NCBI RefSeq assembly: GCF_009674775.1
Contig: NZ_WKKE01000013.1
Coordinates: forward strand, 1 to 64,000
DNA from: Flavobacterium sp. LC2016-23
GTDB taxonomy: Bacteria; Bacteroidota; Bacteroidia; Flavobacteriales; Flavobacteriaceae
DNA: 64,000 bases
Direction of reading: 5' to 3'
Positions within the stretch are counted from its first letter, which is position 1. Every line of letters starts with the position of its first letter. Both the position numbers and the translations under genes were made by a program. Below, piece by piece: positions 54,807 through 63,052 of this stretch. The notes under the pieces were generated by a model. That model saw only the letters and a program-made list of their open reading frames with translations. It was not told the origin of the DNA and made no database searches.

Positions 54807-55364
54807 ATGATAAAGATTCTTTGCTCAATACTGCTCTGTTTAACGATTCAAACCAGTTATTGTCAAAATACCGGAGTAGAAAAATCAATTTTTAATGTCC
54901 AATCCGGACTTTTTGGAGTTTGGATAAATCATGAGTTTCGAATATTTTCGGAAGTAGCCATAAGAAGTGAAATTGGTTTAAATTCCTTTTTCCGGGATTG
55001 CTCCAATCGAGGGTGTTCTGATTGTGACATACGATATGGTTTAGTTCCTGTAATCAATTTAGAGCCCAGATGGTATTATAATATCGACAAACGAAACTCT
55101 AAAAACAGAGGCTTGAATAATAGCGCTAATTTTTTAACGCTGGGCATCAAATACGGTCCTGATTGGTTTGCAATTCTAAAAACGGATTCGGCTAAGCCCT
55201 CAAGTCAGATTGCTATTGTTCAAAAATGGGGTATCAGAAGAAATATCGGGAATAGTAATTTTAATTATGAAGCAGGAATTGGAATTGGATTTAGATACTA
55301 CGTTCACCAAAATGATTTAATGCCGGAAGCTGATTTGCATCTCCGAATAGGATATGCTTTTTGA
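54807..55364 (+). CDS. Secreted beta-rich protein, probable outer-membrane barrel
   Basis: A 185-residue protein with a signal peptide (about 1-19, ending SYCQ). The mature part has repeated short amphipathic strands and ends in an aromatic strand (LHLRIGYAF), as small outer-membrane barrels do. A Cys-rich loop (FRDCSNRGCSDCDIRYG) near residue 65-82 is unusual for such proteins. No family is recognised. It lies 47 bp after the duplicate remnant and 100 bp before another barrel gene. Confidence 0.6.
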   Translation: MIKILCSILLCLTIQTSYCQNTGVEKSIFNVQSGLFGVWINHEFRIFSEVAIRSEIGLNSFFRDCSNRGCSDCDIRYGLVPVINLEPRWYYNIDKRNSKNRGLNNSANFLTLGIKYGPDWFAILKTDSAKPSSQIAIVQKWGIRRNIGNSNFNYEAGIGIGFRYYVHQNDLMPEADLHLRIGYAF

Positions 55365-55464
55365 ACAAGCAGAAAGAAATCTGCATAAAGGGATTGATTA
55401 TTGAAATACAACCAGGCTGTCAGATCTTTTTTTATGGTATATTTAAACCAGCAAATATGTATTT

Positions 55465-56079
55465 ATGAGTAGAAAATTACTATTGATTCTGGTGATTCTT
55501 TTAAGTGTATGTAAAATCGTTGGACAAGTTAAAAAAGAGAGACTGGCGATAGGTTTCAATTATGGTTTCGGAAGTGAATTCAATAATCGGAATTATACCT
55601 TTACCAATCATTTTTATAAAGCGCAATTGTATTACAGGTTCAAGGAAACCAGAAGTTTTCAATATGAAATTTTGGTTCAGCCGGAAATTAATTTTGGAAC
55701 GCATCAATTACTGAATTTCTATTTTGTTAAACCGGAAGAACCGGATTACATAGAAAAACGGGCTAAATATGTACAATTAAAAGATGTTCATGAATACGTA
55801 TTAAATGTTGGTTTTTTAATCAGAAAACCAATCGGTGAGCGTTTCTCATTTTATCTTTTAGCAAGCGTTGGACCAATGATTACGGATACCGAAACAGAAC
55901 GTATGTCTGAGGGATTTGCTTTCGCAGATGTGCTGGCAGTTGGTTTTTCGGCTAAAGTCCAGAGATTTCAGTTTGATATTCGTCCGTCTGTACGGCATGT
56001 TTCAAATGCGGGTCTGGGGAGTTCAAACGCGGGCTATAACACCAGAAATATTGAGTTTGGAATTTCTTGTTCCTTATAA
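55465..56079 (+). CDS. Outer-membrane barrel, PagL-like lipid A deacylase
   Basis: A 204-residue exported protein (signal peptide about 1-20, ending IVGQ) made of amphipathic strands. The C-terminal stretch RHVSNAGLGSSNAGYNTRN carries HxSNA and NxGxN elements. These resemble the PagL family, where His and Ser of HxS with a downstream Glu form the catalytic triad; here His178, Ser180 and possibly Glu197. PagL removes the 3-O-acyl chain of lipid A in the outer membrane. The match is to the C-terminal motif only, so an uncharacterised barrel remains possible. A bidirectional terminator follows. Confidence 0.58.
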   Translation: MSRKLLLILVILLSVCKIVGQVKKERLAIGFNYGFGSEFNNRNYTFTNHFYKAQLYYRFKETRSFQYEILVQPEINFGTHQLLNFYFVKPEEPDYIEKRAKYVQLKDVHEYVLNVGFLIRKPIGERFSFYLLASVGPMITDTETERMSEGFAFADVLAVGFSAKVQRFQFDIRPSVRHVSNAGLGSSNAGYNTRNIEFGISCSL

Positions 56080-56082
56080 AAA

Positions 56083-56125
56083 AAGCGTCCGGTATAGTTG
56101 AATACCGAACGCTTTTCTATTTTTT
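56083..56125. terminator. Bidirectional terminator
   Basis: AGCGT-C-CGGTAT pairs with ATACCG-A-ACGCT (one internal mismatch), flanked by A and T runs on either side. It lies between the convergent PagL-like and lgt genes. Confidence 0.8.
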
Positions 56126-56138
56126 ATTCTATTTGTAA

Positions 56139-57071
56139 TTATGAAGTGACTAATGGATTTCTTTTCGCTCTGATAATAAAGAAAAGACCAATTATAATGA
56201 ATGGAATGCTTAACCATTGTCCTGTTGAAAAGATTCCTAATTCATTTTCAAATCCGCCCTGGCTTTCTTTTACAAATTCTACAACGAAACGAACGACAAA
56301 TAAAAGGACTAAAAATAAGCCGAATAAATAGCCGGATCTCAATCTTGCATTTGTTTTCCAGTATAAAAAGAACAAAATAGCGAATACAAAAATATAGCTA
56401 AACCCTTCATAAAGCTGAGTTGGGTGTTTTGCGGGAACCTGAGCTAATAAATCAGCGAATTTAGGATCGGTAACAATAGCATTGTAAGCTTCTTTTGGAT
56501 TCGGAATATTGGTCGCATTTACGGCTTCTGCTTTGCTGTATTTGTCGTGAAGAAAACGAATCCCAAATGCAGAAGTAGTCTCATGCCCGATAATTTCAGA
56601 GTTGAAAAAATTTCCCAGACGTACAAAAATAGCACCGCTGGCAACAGGAATTACAACCCTGTCCAAAATCCATAATAAAGGACGTTTCAGGATCATTTTG
56701 CTGTAATAATACATGGCAATGATAATAGCAATGGCAGCTCCGTGGCTTGCTAATCCCTGAAAACCTGTAAATTCAAATTTGGGTTCAAATTTAAAAGGCA
56801 AAAAGATTTCAAGTAAATGGTTTCTGAAATATTCCCAGTCGTAAAATAAAACATGTCCTAAACGCGCGCCAATTAAAGTTGCTAAAACAGTCCATACAAA
56901 TAAAGAATCTAATTTGTCAATTGGTTCATTTTCGCGTTCAAAAATCTTTTTCATTAAGTACCATCCTAATCCAAAAGCGATTACGAACATTAGACTGTAA
57001 TAACGAATCATAAAAAATCCTAAATCGATTCCTTCTGAAGGATTCCAAATGATATTTAAGGCGTGTGTCAT
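56139..57071 (-). CDS. lgt: Prolipoprotein diacylglyceryl transferase
   Basis: A 310-residue inner-membrane enzyme that attaches diacylglycerol from phosphatidylglycerol to the lipobox cysteine of prolipoproteins. Multiple transmembrane helices surround the family motifs: LASHGAAIAII (conserved His/Gly), PVASGAIFVRLGNFFNSEIIG (the Lgt signature with Arg and Asn/Glu) and HPTQLYEGFSYI. The length is within the usual range. It supplies the modification needed by the several lipoproteins in this window. The yidD and cysS genes lie upstream on the same strand. Confidence 0.93.
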   Translation of the reverse strand: MTHALNIIWNPSEGIDLGFFMIRYYSLMFVIAFGLGWYLMKKIFERENEPIDKLDSLFVWTVLATLIGARLGHVLFYDWEYFRNHLLEIFLPFKFEPKFEFTGFQGLASHGAAIAIIIAMYYYSKMILKRPLLWILDRVVIPVASGAIFVRLGNFFNSEIIGHETTSAFGIRFLHDKYSKAEAVNATNIPNPKEAYNAIVTDPKFADLLAQVPAKHPTQLYEGFSYIFVFAILFFLYWKTNARLRSGYLFGLFLVLLFVVRFVVEFVKESQGGFENELGIFSTGQWLSIPFIIIGLFFIIRAKRNPLVTS

Positions 57072-57134
57072 AGGTTAATTTTTTTGTGTGTTGTAAAAAT
57101 AAATATTTAAAACAGAGTAAGTCTTTATTTAAAG

Positions 57135-57374
57135 TTAATCTTTATGCGAACATTTCTTTTCCGGAACCGGATCATAGCCTGTTCTTCCCCAGGGATGACA
57201 ACTCAGAATACGTTTTATTCCCAGGTAGCCTCCGTAAAATAATCCGTGCCTTTGCAGCGCCTGAATCATATAAGACGAACATGTGGGTTCAAATCTGCAA
57301 CTTGCCGGTGTAAAGGGCGAAATGGCAGTTTGATAAAAGCGTACTAATAAAACAAAGGGAGTGATTACTTTCAT
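57135..57374 (-). CDS. yidD: Membrane protein insertion efficiency factor YidD
   Basis: A 79-residue protein matching YidD in full. An N-terminal amphipathic/hydrophobic helix ([18 protein letters not shown]) is followed by the Cys motif [15 protein letters not shown], then [20 protein letters not shown], which is nearly invariant in the family. YidD assists YidC-dependent insertion of inner-membrane proteins. It is 22 bp after cysS on the same strand and 63 bp before lgt, so the three are probably co-transcribed. Confidence 0.93.
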   Translation of the reverse strand: MKVITPFVLLVRFYQTAISPFTPASCRFEPTCSSYMIQALQRHGLFYGGYLGIKRILSCHPWGRTGYDPVPEKKCSHKD

Positions 57375-57396
57375 GATTTATTAGAAATTGAATCTG

Positions 57397-58875
57397 TTAC
57401 AAGGAGAAACTGGTGCCTTCTTTTCCATCTTTCAACTGAATGCCCAAACCAATTAACTGATCGCGAATCTGGTCAGAAAGTGCAAAGTTTTTATCCGCTC
57501 TGGCCTGATTTCTCATACCGATAAGCATGTTGATGACACCGTCTAATTTATCGTTATTACTGTCGGCGGCCTTTTCGTCGCTCAAACCTAAGACATCAAA
57601 AACAAAAGCATTGATTGCGGTTGTAAAGGTGTTTAAGTCTTCGGCTGAAATTGTTTCTTTTCCTTCCTTCAACAGATTGATGTAGCGAACAGCTTCGAAC
57701 AACTGAGCGATTAATATGGGTGTATTAAAATCGTCATTCATAGCATCATAACACAATTGCTTCCAGGCTGTAATATCTATAGAGCTTGTTGTTCCTGCCG
57801 AGATTCCCGATAAAGCGTCAACAGCTTCCATCAGTCTTTTATACCCTTTTTCGGCAGCCACAATTGCATCATCAGAAAAGTCTAAAATACTTCTGTAATG
57901 GGCCTGTAACATAAAGAAACGGGTCACAGAAGCAGAAAAAGCTTTGCTTAAGATATTGTTGTCTCCGCTCAAAATTTCGCCCGGTAAAATATTATTTCCG
58001 GTTGATTTTGCCATTTTTTTACCGTTTAAAGTAAGCATATTGGCATGCATCCAGTAGTTTACCGGAGACTGGCCGGTGCAAGCTTCATTTTGAGCAATTT
58101 CACATTCGTGGTGCGGGAATTTTAAATCCATTCCGCCTCCGTGAATGTCAAAATGATTCCCAAGGTATTTGGTACTCATTGCTGTACATTCAAGATGCCA
58201 CCCCGGAAAACCATCACTCCATGGAGAAGGCCATCTCATAATGTGTTCCGGTTCTGCTTTTTTCCAAAGGGCAAAATCCTGTGGGTTTCTTTTATCCGAT
58301 TGCCCGTCAAGATCACGGGTGTTGGCAAGCATATCTTCGATATTTCGGCCACTCAAAACTCCGTAATTGTTGGTTTCGTTATATTTTACAACATCAAAAT
58401 AAACTGATCCGTTGGCTTCGTAACCAATTCCGGTATCAATAATTTTTTTGATGATTTCGATTTGTTCAATAATATGCCCGGTGGCAGTTGGTTCAATGCT
58501 GGGTGGTAAAAAGTTGAAAGCTTTCAGAATGTCATGAAAATCCACCGTGTAGCGCTGTACCACCTCCATAGGTTCCAACTGTTCCAAACGTGCTTTTTTG
58601 GCAATTTTATCTTCACCTTCATCCACATCATCTACAATATGTCCAACATCGGTAATGTTTCTTACGTAACGGACTTTGTAATCCAGATGTAAAAAATACC
58701 TGAATATCACGTCAAAAGACATAAAAGTCCTGACGTTTCCTAAATGTACATTGCTATAAACCGTAGGTCCGCAAACATACATTCCAACATTTCCTTCATG
58801 AATAGGATTGAAACTTTCTTTTTCACCCGAAAGCGAATTGTATATTTTTAGGGACTGACTTGTATATAGAGGCAT
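57397..58875 (-). CDS. cysS: Cysteinyl-tRNA synthetase
   Basis: A 492-residue class I aminoacyl-tRNA synthetase charging tRNA-Cys. It shows the HIGH-type motif (VHLGNVRT) preceded by [11 protein letters not shown] (zinc Cys), WHLECTAMS and [10 protein letters not shown] (other zinc ligands), and the KMSKS-type motif [13 protein letters not shown]-like anticodon-binding region with a final [11 protein letters not shown] tail completes it. The length fits bacterial CysRS. The start is ATG 58875. Confidence 0.95.
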   Translation of the reverse strand: MPLYTSQSLKIYNSLSGEKESFNPIHEGNVGMYVCGPTVYSNVHLGNVRTFMSFDVIFRYFLHLDYKVRYVRNITDVGHIVDDVDEGEDKIAKKARLEQLEPMEVVQRYTVDFHDILKAFNFLPPSIEPTATGHIIEQIEIIKKIIDTGIGYEANGSVYFDVVKYNETNNYGVLSGRNIEDMLANTRDLDGQSDKRNPQDFALWKKAEPEHIMRWPSPWSDGFPGWHLECTAMSTKYLGNHFDIHGGGMDLKFPHHECEIAQNEACTGQSPVNYWMHANMLTLNGKKMAKSTGNNILPGEILSGDNNILSKAFSASVTRFFMLQAHYRSILDFSDDAIVAAEKGYKRLMEAVDALSGISAGTTSSIDITAWKQLCYDAMNDDFNTPILIAQLFEAVRYINLLKEGKETISAEDLNTFTTAINAFVFDVLGLSDEKAADSNNDKLDGVINMLIGMRNQARADKNFALSDQIRDQLIGLGIQLKDGKEGTSFSL

Positions 58876-58931
58876 AAGTGTTATGGTTTAATCGTTTAAT
58901 CGTAAATTTGTTTAATTGTGATTAGTCGGAT
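58876..58931. repeat. GTTTAATCG-type repeat, left of the four-helix gene
   Basis: GTTTAATCGTTTAATCG and TTTGTTTAATTG units lie between cysS and the four-helix-bundle gene. The same motif class recurs on the other side of that gene at 59311-59380. Confidence 0.7.
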
Positions 58932-59297
58932 TTATTCTTTTGAAAGATAGTATTTTTTTAAATTATTTATTTGATTACAAATTTTTTCAAGTTTCTCACG
59001 ACATTGAATATATTCCTCTTCTACTATATAATTAAGATCTCTCGAAATGATTAAGTGACTTAAAGTTTCCATTGCTGATGAGTATGAAATAGTCAAAAAA
59101 TGGACTTTATCCTTATTCGTATTTCTAGATGTTCCTTCTGCAATGTTTGTCGCGATTGAAGAAGAGCTTCTTTTTATTTGAGAAGTTATTCCGTATAATT
59201 CATGGGAAGGAAATTTACCAGTTAATTTGTAGATATCCAAAATAAATATTCTTGAATTTTGCCAGACTTCCAACTTTTCAAAAGAAAAAAGATACAT
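58932..59297 (-). CDS. Four-helix-bundle protein (S23-like family)
   Basis: A 121-residue all-helical protein of the four-helix-bundle family once called S23 or 23S rRNA intervening-sequence protein: FEKLEVWQNSRIFILDIYKL, the conserved SQIKRSSSSIATNIAEGTSR segment and a later SSAMETLSHLIISRDLN. Members are widespread in Bacteroidota as single genes; some form pentamers, but function is unknown. No rRNA is nearby. Its more AT-rich sequence and GTTTAATCG repeats on both sides suggest it was acquired between cysS and folE. Confidence 0.85.
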   Translation of the reverse strand: MYLFSFEKLEVWQNSRIFILDIYKLTGKFPSHELYGITSQIKRSSSSIATNIAEGTSRNTNKDKVHFLTISYSSAMETLSHLIISRDLNYIVEEEYIQCREKLEKICNQINNLKKYYLSKE

Positions 59298-59310
59298 TTG
59301 TTTGGGATTT

Positions 59311-59380
59311 ATTTGTTTAATCGTTTATTTGTTTTGACAGCTTTCGATTAAACGATTTAACAAATAAACGATTAACCACG
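59311..59380. repeat. Inverted GTTTAATCG repeat, right of the four-helix gene
   Basis: TTAATCGTTTATTTGTT (59317-59333) is the exact reverse complement of AACAAATAAACGATTAA (59359-59375), spaced by 25 bp that contain another ATTAAACGATTTA. It could form a hairpin upstream of the four-helix gene and downstream of folE on the minus strand. Confidence 0.85.
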
Positions 59381-59383
59381 TAT

Positions 59384-60055
59384 TTAAAATTGCGTTTCCA
59401 GCTTAATGTAATCAAGAAATTCTCTTTTCGTTTGAGGATCTTTAAATTTACCGCCAAATTCAGACGTTACGGTGCTGCTCTCGATATCTTTAATTCCTCT
59501 TGAATTGACGCAAAGGTGTTTTGCATCAATAACGCAGGCAACATCTTCCGTTCCAAGCGCTTTTTGTAATTCCTGAACGATTTGCATCGTAAGACGTTCC
59601 TGAACCTGAGGTCTTTTGGCATAATATTCAACAATACGGTTCATTTTAGATAAACCAATAACTCTTCCGCTGGAAATGTAAGCTACGTGGGCTCTTCCTA
59701 TAATCGGTAATAAATGATGTTCGCAGGTAGAATAAAGCGTAATGTTTTTCTCTACTAACATTTCGCCATACTTGTAATTATTCTCAAAAGTAGAGGCTTT
59801 TGGTTTTTTTGAAGGGTTAAGACCACCAAAAATCTCTTTTACAAACATTTTAGCTACTCTGTTTGGAGTACCTTTTATGCTGTCATCTGTCAAATCCATT
59901 CCAAGAGTCTGAAGGATGTTTTCGACATCTTTTTTTATTTGTTCTATTTTTTCATCATCACTTAGATCAAAAGCGTCCTGTCTTAAAGGGTTTTGTGCAT
60001 TGCTGCTAAAATGATTGTCTCCTATTTCGTCTAAAAAATCTTCGTTATTTATCAT
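59384..60055 (-). CDS. folE: GTP cyclohydrolase I
   Basis: A 223-residue GTP cyclohydrolase IA, the first enzyme of tetrahydrofolate/pterin synthesis (GTP to 7,8-dihydroneopterin triphosphate and formate). It shows TPNRVAKMFVKEIFGGL, the zinc motif STCEHHLLP with the second Cys/His in DAKHLCVNSRG, and GLSKMNRIVEYYAKRPQVQE. The zinc Cys places it in type IA rather than IB. An acidic N-terminal extension of about 30 residues (DEIGDNHFSSNAQ) precedes the core. Confidence 0.95.
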   Translation of the reverse strand: MINNEDFLDEIGDNHFSSNAQNPLRQDAFDLSDDEKIEQIKKDVENILQTLGMDLTDDSIKGTPNRVAKMFVKEIFGGLNPSKKPKASTFENNYKYGEMLVEKNITLYSTCEHHLLPIIGRAHVAYISSGRVIGLSKMNRIVEYYAKRPQVQERLTMQIVQELQKALGTEDVACVIDAKHLCVNSRGIKDIESSTVTSEFGGKFKDPQTKREFLDYIKLETQF

Positions 60056-60202
60056 TAAAAACTACTATTATAATGGGTATATCTTTTTAAGGCGGTAAAG
60101 ATAATTAATAAAAAGCAAACCTTTTCTATCGTTATTACTATTTAGTGGTTAGTTTTTGGATATAATTTAAAATAAAAGCAAATCAGTATTTTTTAAAATA
60201 AA

Positions 60203-60245
60203 AAAGGCAATAACCTAAATGAGTTATTGCCTTTCGTCTTTTTTG
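60203..60245 (-). terminator. Rho-independent terminator of the aminotransferase gene
   Basis: AAAGGCAATAAC (60203-60214) pairs perfectly with GTTATTGCCTTT (60223-60234) around 8 nt, with T runs in the leftward direction. It ends the aminotransferase transcript before folE. Confidence 0.88.
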
Positions 60246-60253
60246 TTTTTGGG

Positions 60254-61450
60254 TTATTTTTTATTGTAAACCAAAAGCGCTTCTTTTAAAACATTTACGG
60301 CGCTTATTAAATCTTTTTTATTTAAAACATAGGCAATTCGAACCTGGTTTAAACCCATTCCCGGAGTGGAATAAAATCCTGCTGCAGGAGCAACCATTAC
60401 AGTTTCTCCGTTCAGATCATAACTTTCTAAAAGCCATTGTGCAAATTTATCTGCATCATCAATTGGTAATTGGGCAATGCAATAAAACGCACCTTTGGGT
60501 TTGGTTACGATGACACCTTCAATTTTATTTAATTCGGTAATCAAGGTATCACGACGGCTTTTGTATTCTGAAATCACTTCGTCAAAATAGCTCTGAGGTG
60601 TATCTATAGCAGCTTCACAAGCAATTTGTTCAATAGTAGGAGGGCTCAGACGGGCCTGTGCAAATTTCATGACAGTTGCCAAAACGTCTTTGTTTTTTGT
60701 TACCAGACAACCAATTCTCGCTCCACACATACTGTAACGTTTAGAAACAGAATCGACCATGATTACATTTTGCTGTACCTCCTCCAGGTTCATGACAGAA
60801 TAATGAACATCATCAGAATCATAAAGAAATTCACGGTACACTTCATCTGCAATTAAATACAAATCGTGCTTTTTGATCAGGCTTGCCAATTGCTTAATTT
60901 CAGCTTCCGTATACAAATAACCCGTTGGATTTCCGGGATTACAAATTAAAATAGCTTTCGTTCTTGGTGTAATTAATTTTTCTACCTCTTGAATATTGGG
61001 TAAGGCAAATCCATTTTCGATGGAAGAAATTACAGGAATTACTGTCGCACTGGTCGATGAGGCAAATGCATGATAATTGGCATAAAAAGGTTCCGGAATA
61101 ATGATTTCATCTCCGGGGTCTGTTATAGTGGCGAGTGCAAACAATAAGGCTTCAGAACCACCGGTAGTGATAATGATATCTTCTGAGTTGACATTTACAT
61201 TCTGACGCTGGTAAAACTGAGCTAATTTTTTTCGATAACTTTCATATCCGGCAGAAGGACTGTATTCTATAAGAGTTAAATCAATATTTTTTACCGCCTC
61301 GATGGCCACTTCGGGTGTCTTGATATCCGGTTGACCAATGTTTAAGTGATACACCTTGTGTCCTTTTTGTTTGGCAATATCTGCAAAAGGAGCAAGCTTG
61401 CGTATCGGTGATTCGGGCATGTTTCTGCCTTTTAGTGAAATTGTTGGCAT
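60254..61450 (-). CDS. Class I/II PLP-dependent aminotransferase
   Basis: A 398-residue fold-type I aminotransferase of the aspartate aminotransferase class. It shows NIGQPDIKTPEVAIEAV, SPSAGYESYRKKLAQFY, CNPGNPTGYLYTEAEI, DEVYREFLYD and the PLP-lysine motif VSKRYSMCGARIGCLV. The Gly-rich end (APAAGFYSTPGMGLNQVRIAY) carries the carboxylate-binding Arg. The amino donor is not evident. I use ATG 61450 (MPTISLKGRNMP); the frame has an earlier ATG at 61480 adding ten weak residues. Confidence 0.88.
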   Translation of the reverse strand: MPTISLKGRNMPESPIRKLAPFADIAKQKGHKVYHLNIGQPDIKTPEVAIEAVKNIDLTLIEYSPSAGYESYRKKLAQFYQRQNVNVNSEDIIITTGGSEALLFALATITDPGDEIIIPEPFYANYHAFASSTSATVIPVISSIENGFALPNIQEVEKLITPRTKAILICNPGNPTGYLYTEAEIKQLASLIKKHDLYLIADEVYREFLYDSDDVHYSVMNLEEVQQNVIMVDSVSKRYSMCGARIGCLVTKNKDVLATVMKFAQARLSPPTIEQIACEAAIDTPQSYFDEVISEYKSRRDTLITELNKIEGVIVTKPKGAFYCIAQLPIDDADKFAQWLLESYDLNGETVMVAPAAGFYSTPGMGLNQVRIAYVLNKKDLISAVNVLKEALLVYNKK

Positions 61451-61572
61451 GTGCTTTATTATTGAAGTGCAAATTTGCATTTTTTTTTCGAATTTAGCGT
61501 AAACAATAATGGGACTTATTAAAATGTAACAATTATCAATAATTTTATTAATTTTATGGTAAAAAAATATAA

Positions 61573-62898
61573 ATGAAAAAATATATTATATTGTTTTTTG
61601 GTGTTTTAACACCTTTTTTGATTAATGCTCAAAATGATTTTTTGATGGATAACCATCATTCAAAAGTCACTATTCCCTTTAAGTTGATAAACAATCTTGT
61701 TTTTATTCCTATAAAAGTAAACGGGGTTGAATTAAATTTTTTACTGGATTCCGGAGTCGAAGAAACCATTTTGTTCAGTATGGAAGAGAAGCAGGAAGTC
61801 CGCTTTAATAATATTGAAAAAATAAAACTCAGAGGATTGGGAAGTGAAGAAGAAATTGAAGGACTAAAATCAACCCATAATATATTAGAAAGCCATGGTT
61901 TAAAATCAATAAACCATTTGGTATATATCATTTTGGATCAGAATTTTAATTTGTCTTCTCATATTGGAATTCCTGTAAACGGAATCATCGGGTACAAGTT
62001 TTTTAAAAATAATATAGTTGAAATTAATTATCAGCGGAAGAAAGTTATTGTACACTCCAATAACGAAAAGGTGAGAGAGAGGCTTCAGAAAAAATTCAAA
62101 TCGATTCCGATTACAATAGAAAAATCAAAACCTTATATTCAGACGACGGCTGTTGTTGGAGACCAGGAGGTGGCTGCTAAATTACTTGTCGACATTGGCA
62201 ATAGTGATGCTTTTTGGGTTTTTGAAAATGATAAAATAAAATTGCCAAAAAAGAATTTTCCTGATTTTTTAGGAAAAGGTTTTAGCGGGGACATTGAAGG
62301 TCATCGCGCTAAAATTTCAAAATTTTCGATAGCCGATTTTGATTTTAAAAATCCCATTGTTTCTTTTCCGGATTCGACATCGATTCGAAATGTAAAAATG
62401 GTTCCGGGACGGGTTGGGTCACTGGGAGGAGAAGTTTTGAAAAGATTTACATTAGTTTTAGATTATGCCGACAAGAAATTATACCTGAAAAAAAACAGCA
62501 AATTTTCAGAACCGTTTACTTATAACAAAAGCGGAATTACAGTTCAGCATAATGGTTTGCAATGGGTACAGGAAACGGTGCGTTTACAGACCGTGCAAGT
62601 CGCTACCTCTATGGCAGACGTGAATGAAACTTTAAATAAAAATGACAATTTCAGGTATAAATTTTTATTAAAACCGGTGTATGAAATCGTAAATATCAGG
62701 AAGTTTTCTGCTGCGGAAAAATGTGGGTTGAGGAAGGGTGATATAATTGTAAGTATCAATAAAGTAGTTCCGTATAAATTTACCCTACAGCAAATTAACG
62801 CCCTTTTAAAGTCTGAAGAAGACATCTGGATTACTTTAGAAGTAGAAAGAAACAGCTTAATCTTAAAATTCAGATTTAAGCTTGAAGACGAATTATAA
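61573..62898 (+). CDS. Secreted retropepsin-like aspartyl protease with PDZ domain
   Basis: A 441-residue exported protein (signal peptide about 1-19, ending INAQ). Two aspartyl-protease-like lobes follow. The first has FLLDSGVEETILF (Asp59, D-S-G) and the second LLVDIGNSDAFWVF (Asp207, D-I-G instead of the usual D-T/S-G). GSLGGEVLKRFTLVLDY ends the domain. The C-terminal 90 residues form a PDZ domain (KCGLRKGDIIVSINKVVPYK). This protease-plus-PDZ layout recurs in Bacteroidota; the substrate is unknown. It is a single gene. Confidence 0.8.
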   Translation: MKKYIILFFGVLTPFLINAQNDFLMDNHHSKVTIPFKLINNLVFIPIKVNGVELNFLLDSGVEETILFSMEEKQEVRFNNIEKIKLRGLGSEEEIEGLKSTHNILESHGLKSINHLVYIILDQNFNLSSHIGIPVNGIIGYKFFKNNIVEINYQRKKVIVHSNNEKVRERLQKKFKSIPITIEKSKPYIQTTAVVGDQEVAAKLLVDIGNSDAFWVFENDKIKLPKKNFPDFLGKGFSGDIEGHRAKISKFSIADFDFKNPIVSFPDSTSIRNVKMVPGRVGSLGGEVLKRFTLVLDYADKKLYLKKNSKFSEPFTYNKSGITVQHNGLQWVQETVRLQTVQVATSMADVNETLNKNDNFRYKFLLKPVYEIVNIRKFSAAEKCGLRKGDIIVSINKVVPYKFTLQQINALLKSEEDIWITLEVERNSLILKFRFKLEDEL

Positions 62899-63052
62899 TT
62901 TTAACCTCATAATAAACCTGCTTTGGTTCAAATAATAGTAAATTAGTATCATTTTAAAACACATTTGTATTTGCTTTGAATTAATAAGAAAAATACTCTT
63001 TTTATTTGAAGTAGCCCGCTATTTTCTTATGTTTACAGAAAAATAATATCTT

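Noticed and set aside
58932..59297. S23 intervening-sequence protein implying an rRNA operon
   Set aside because: No rRNA is present between cysS and folE; the family is commonly found as free-standing genes.
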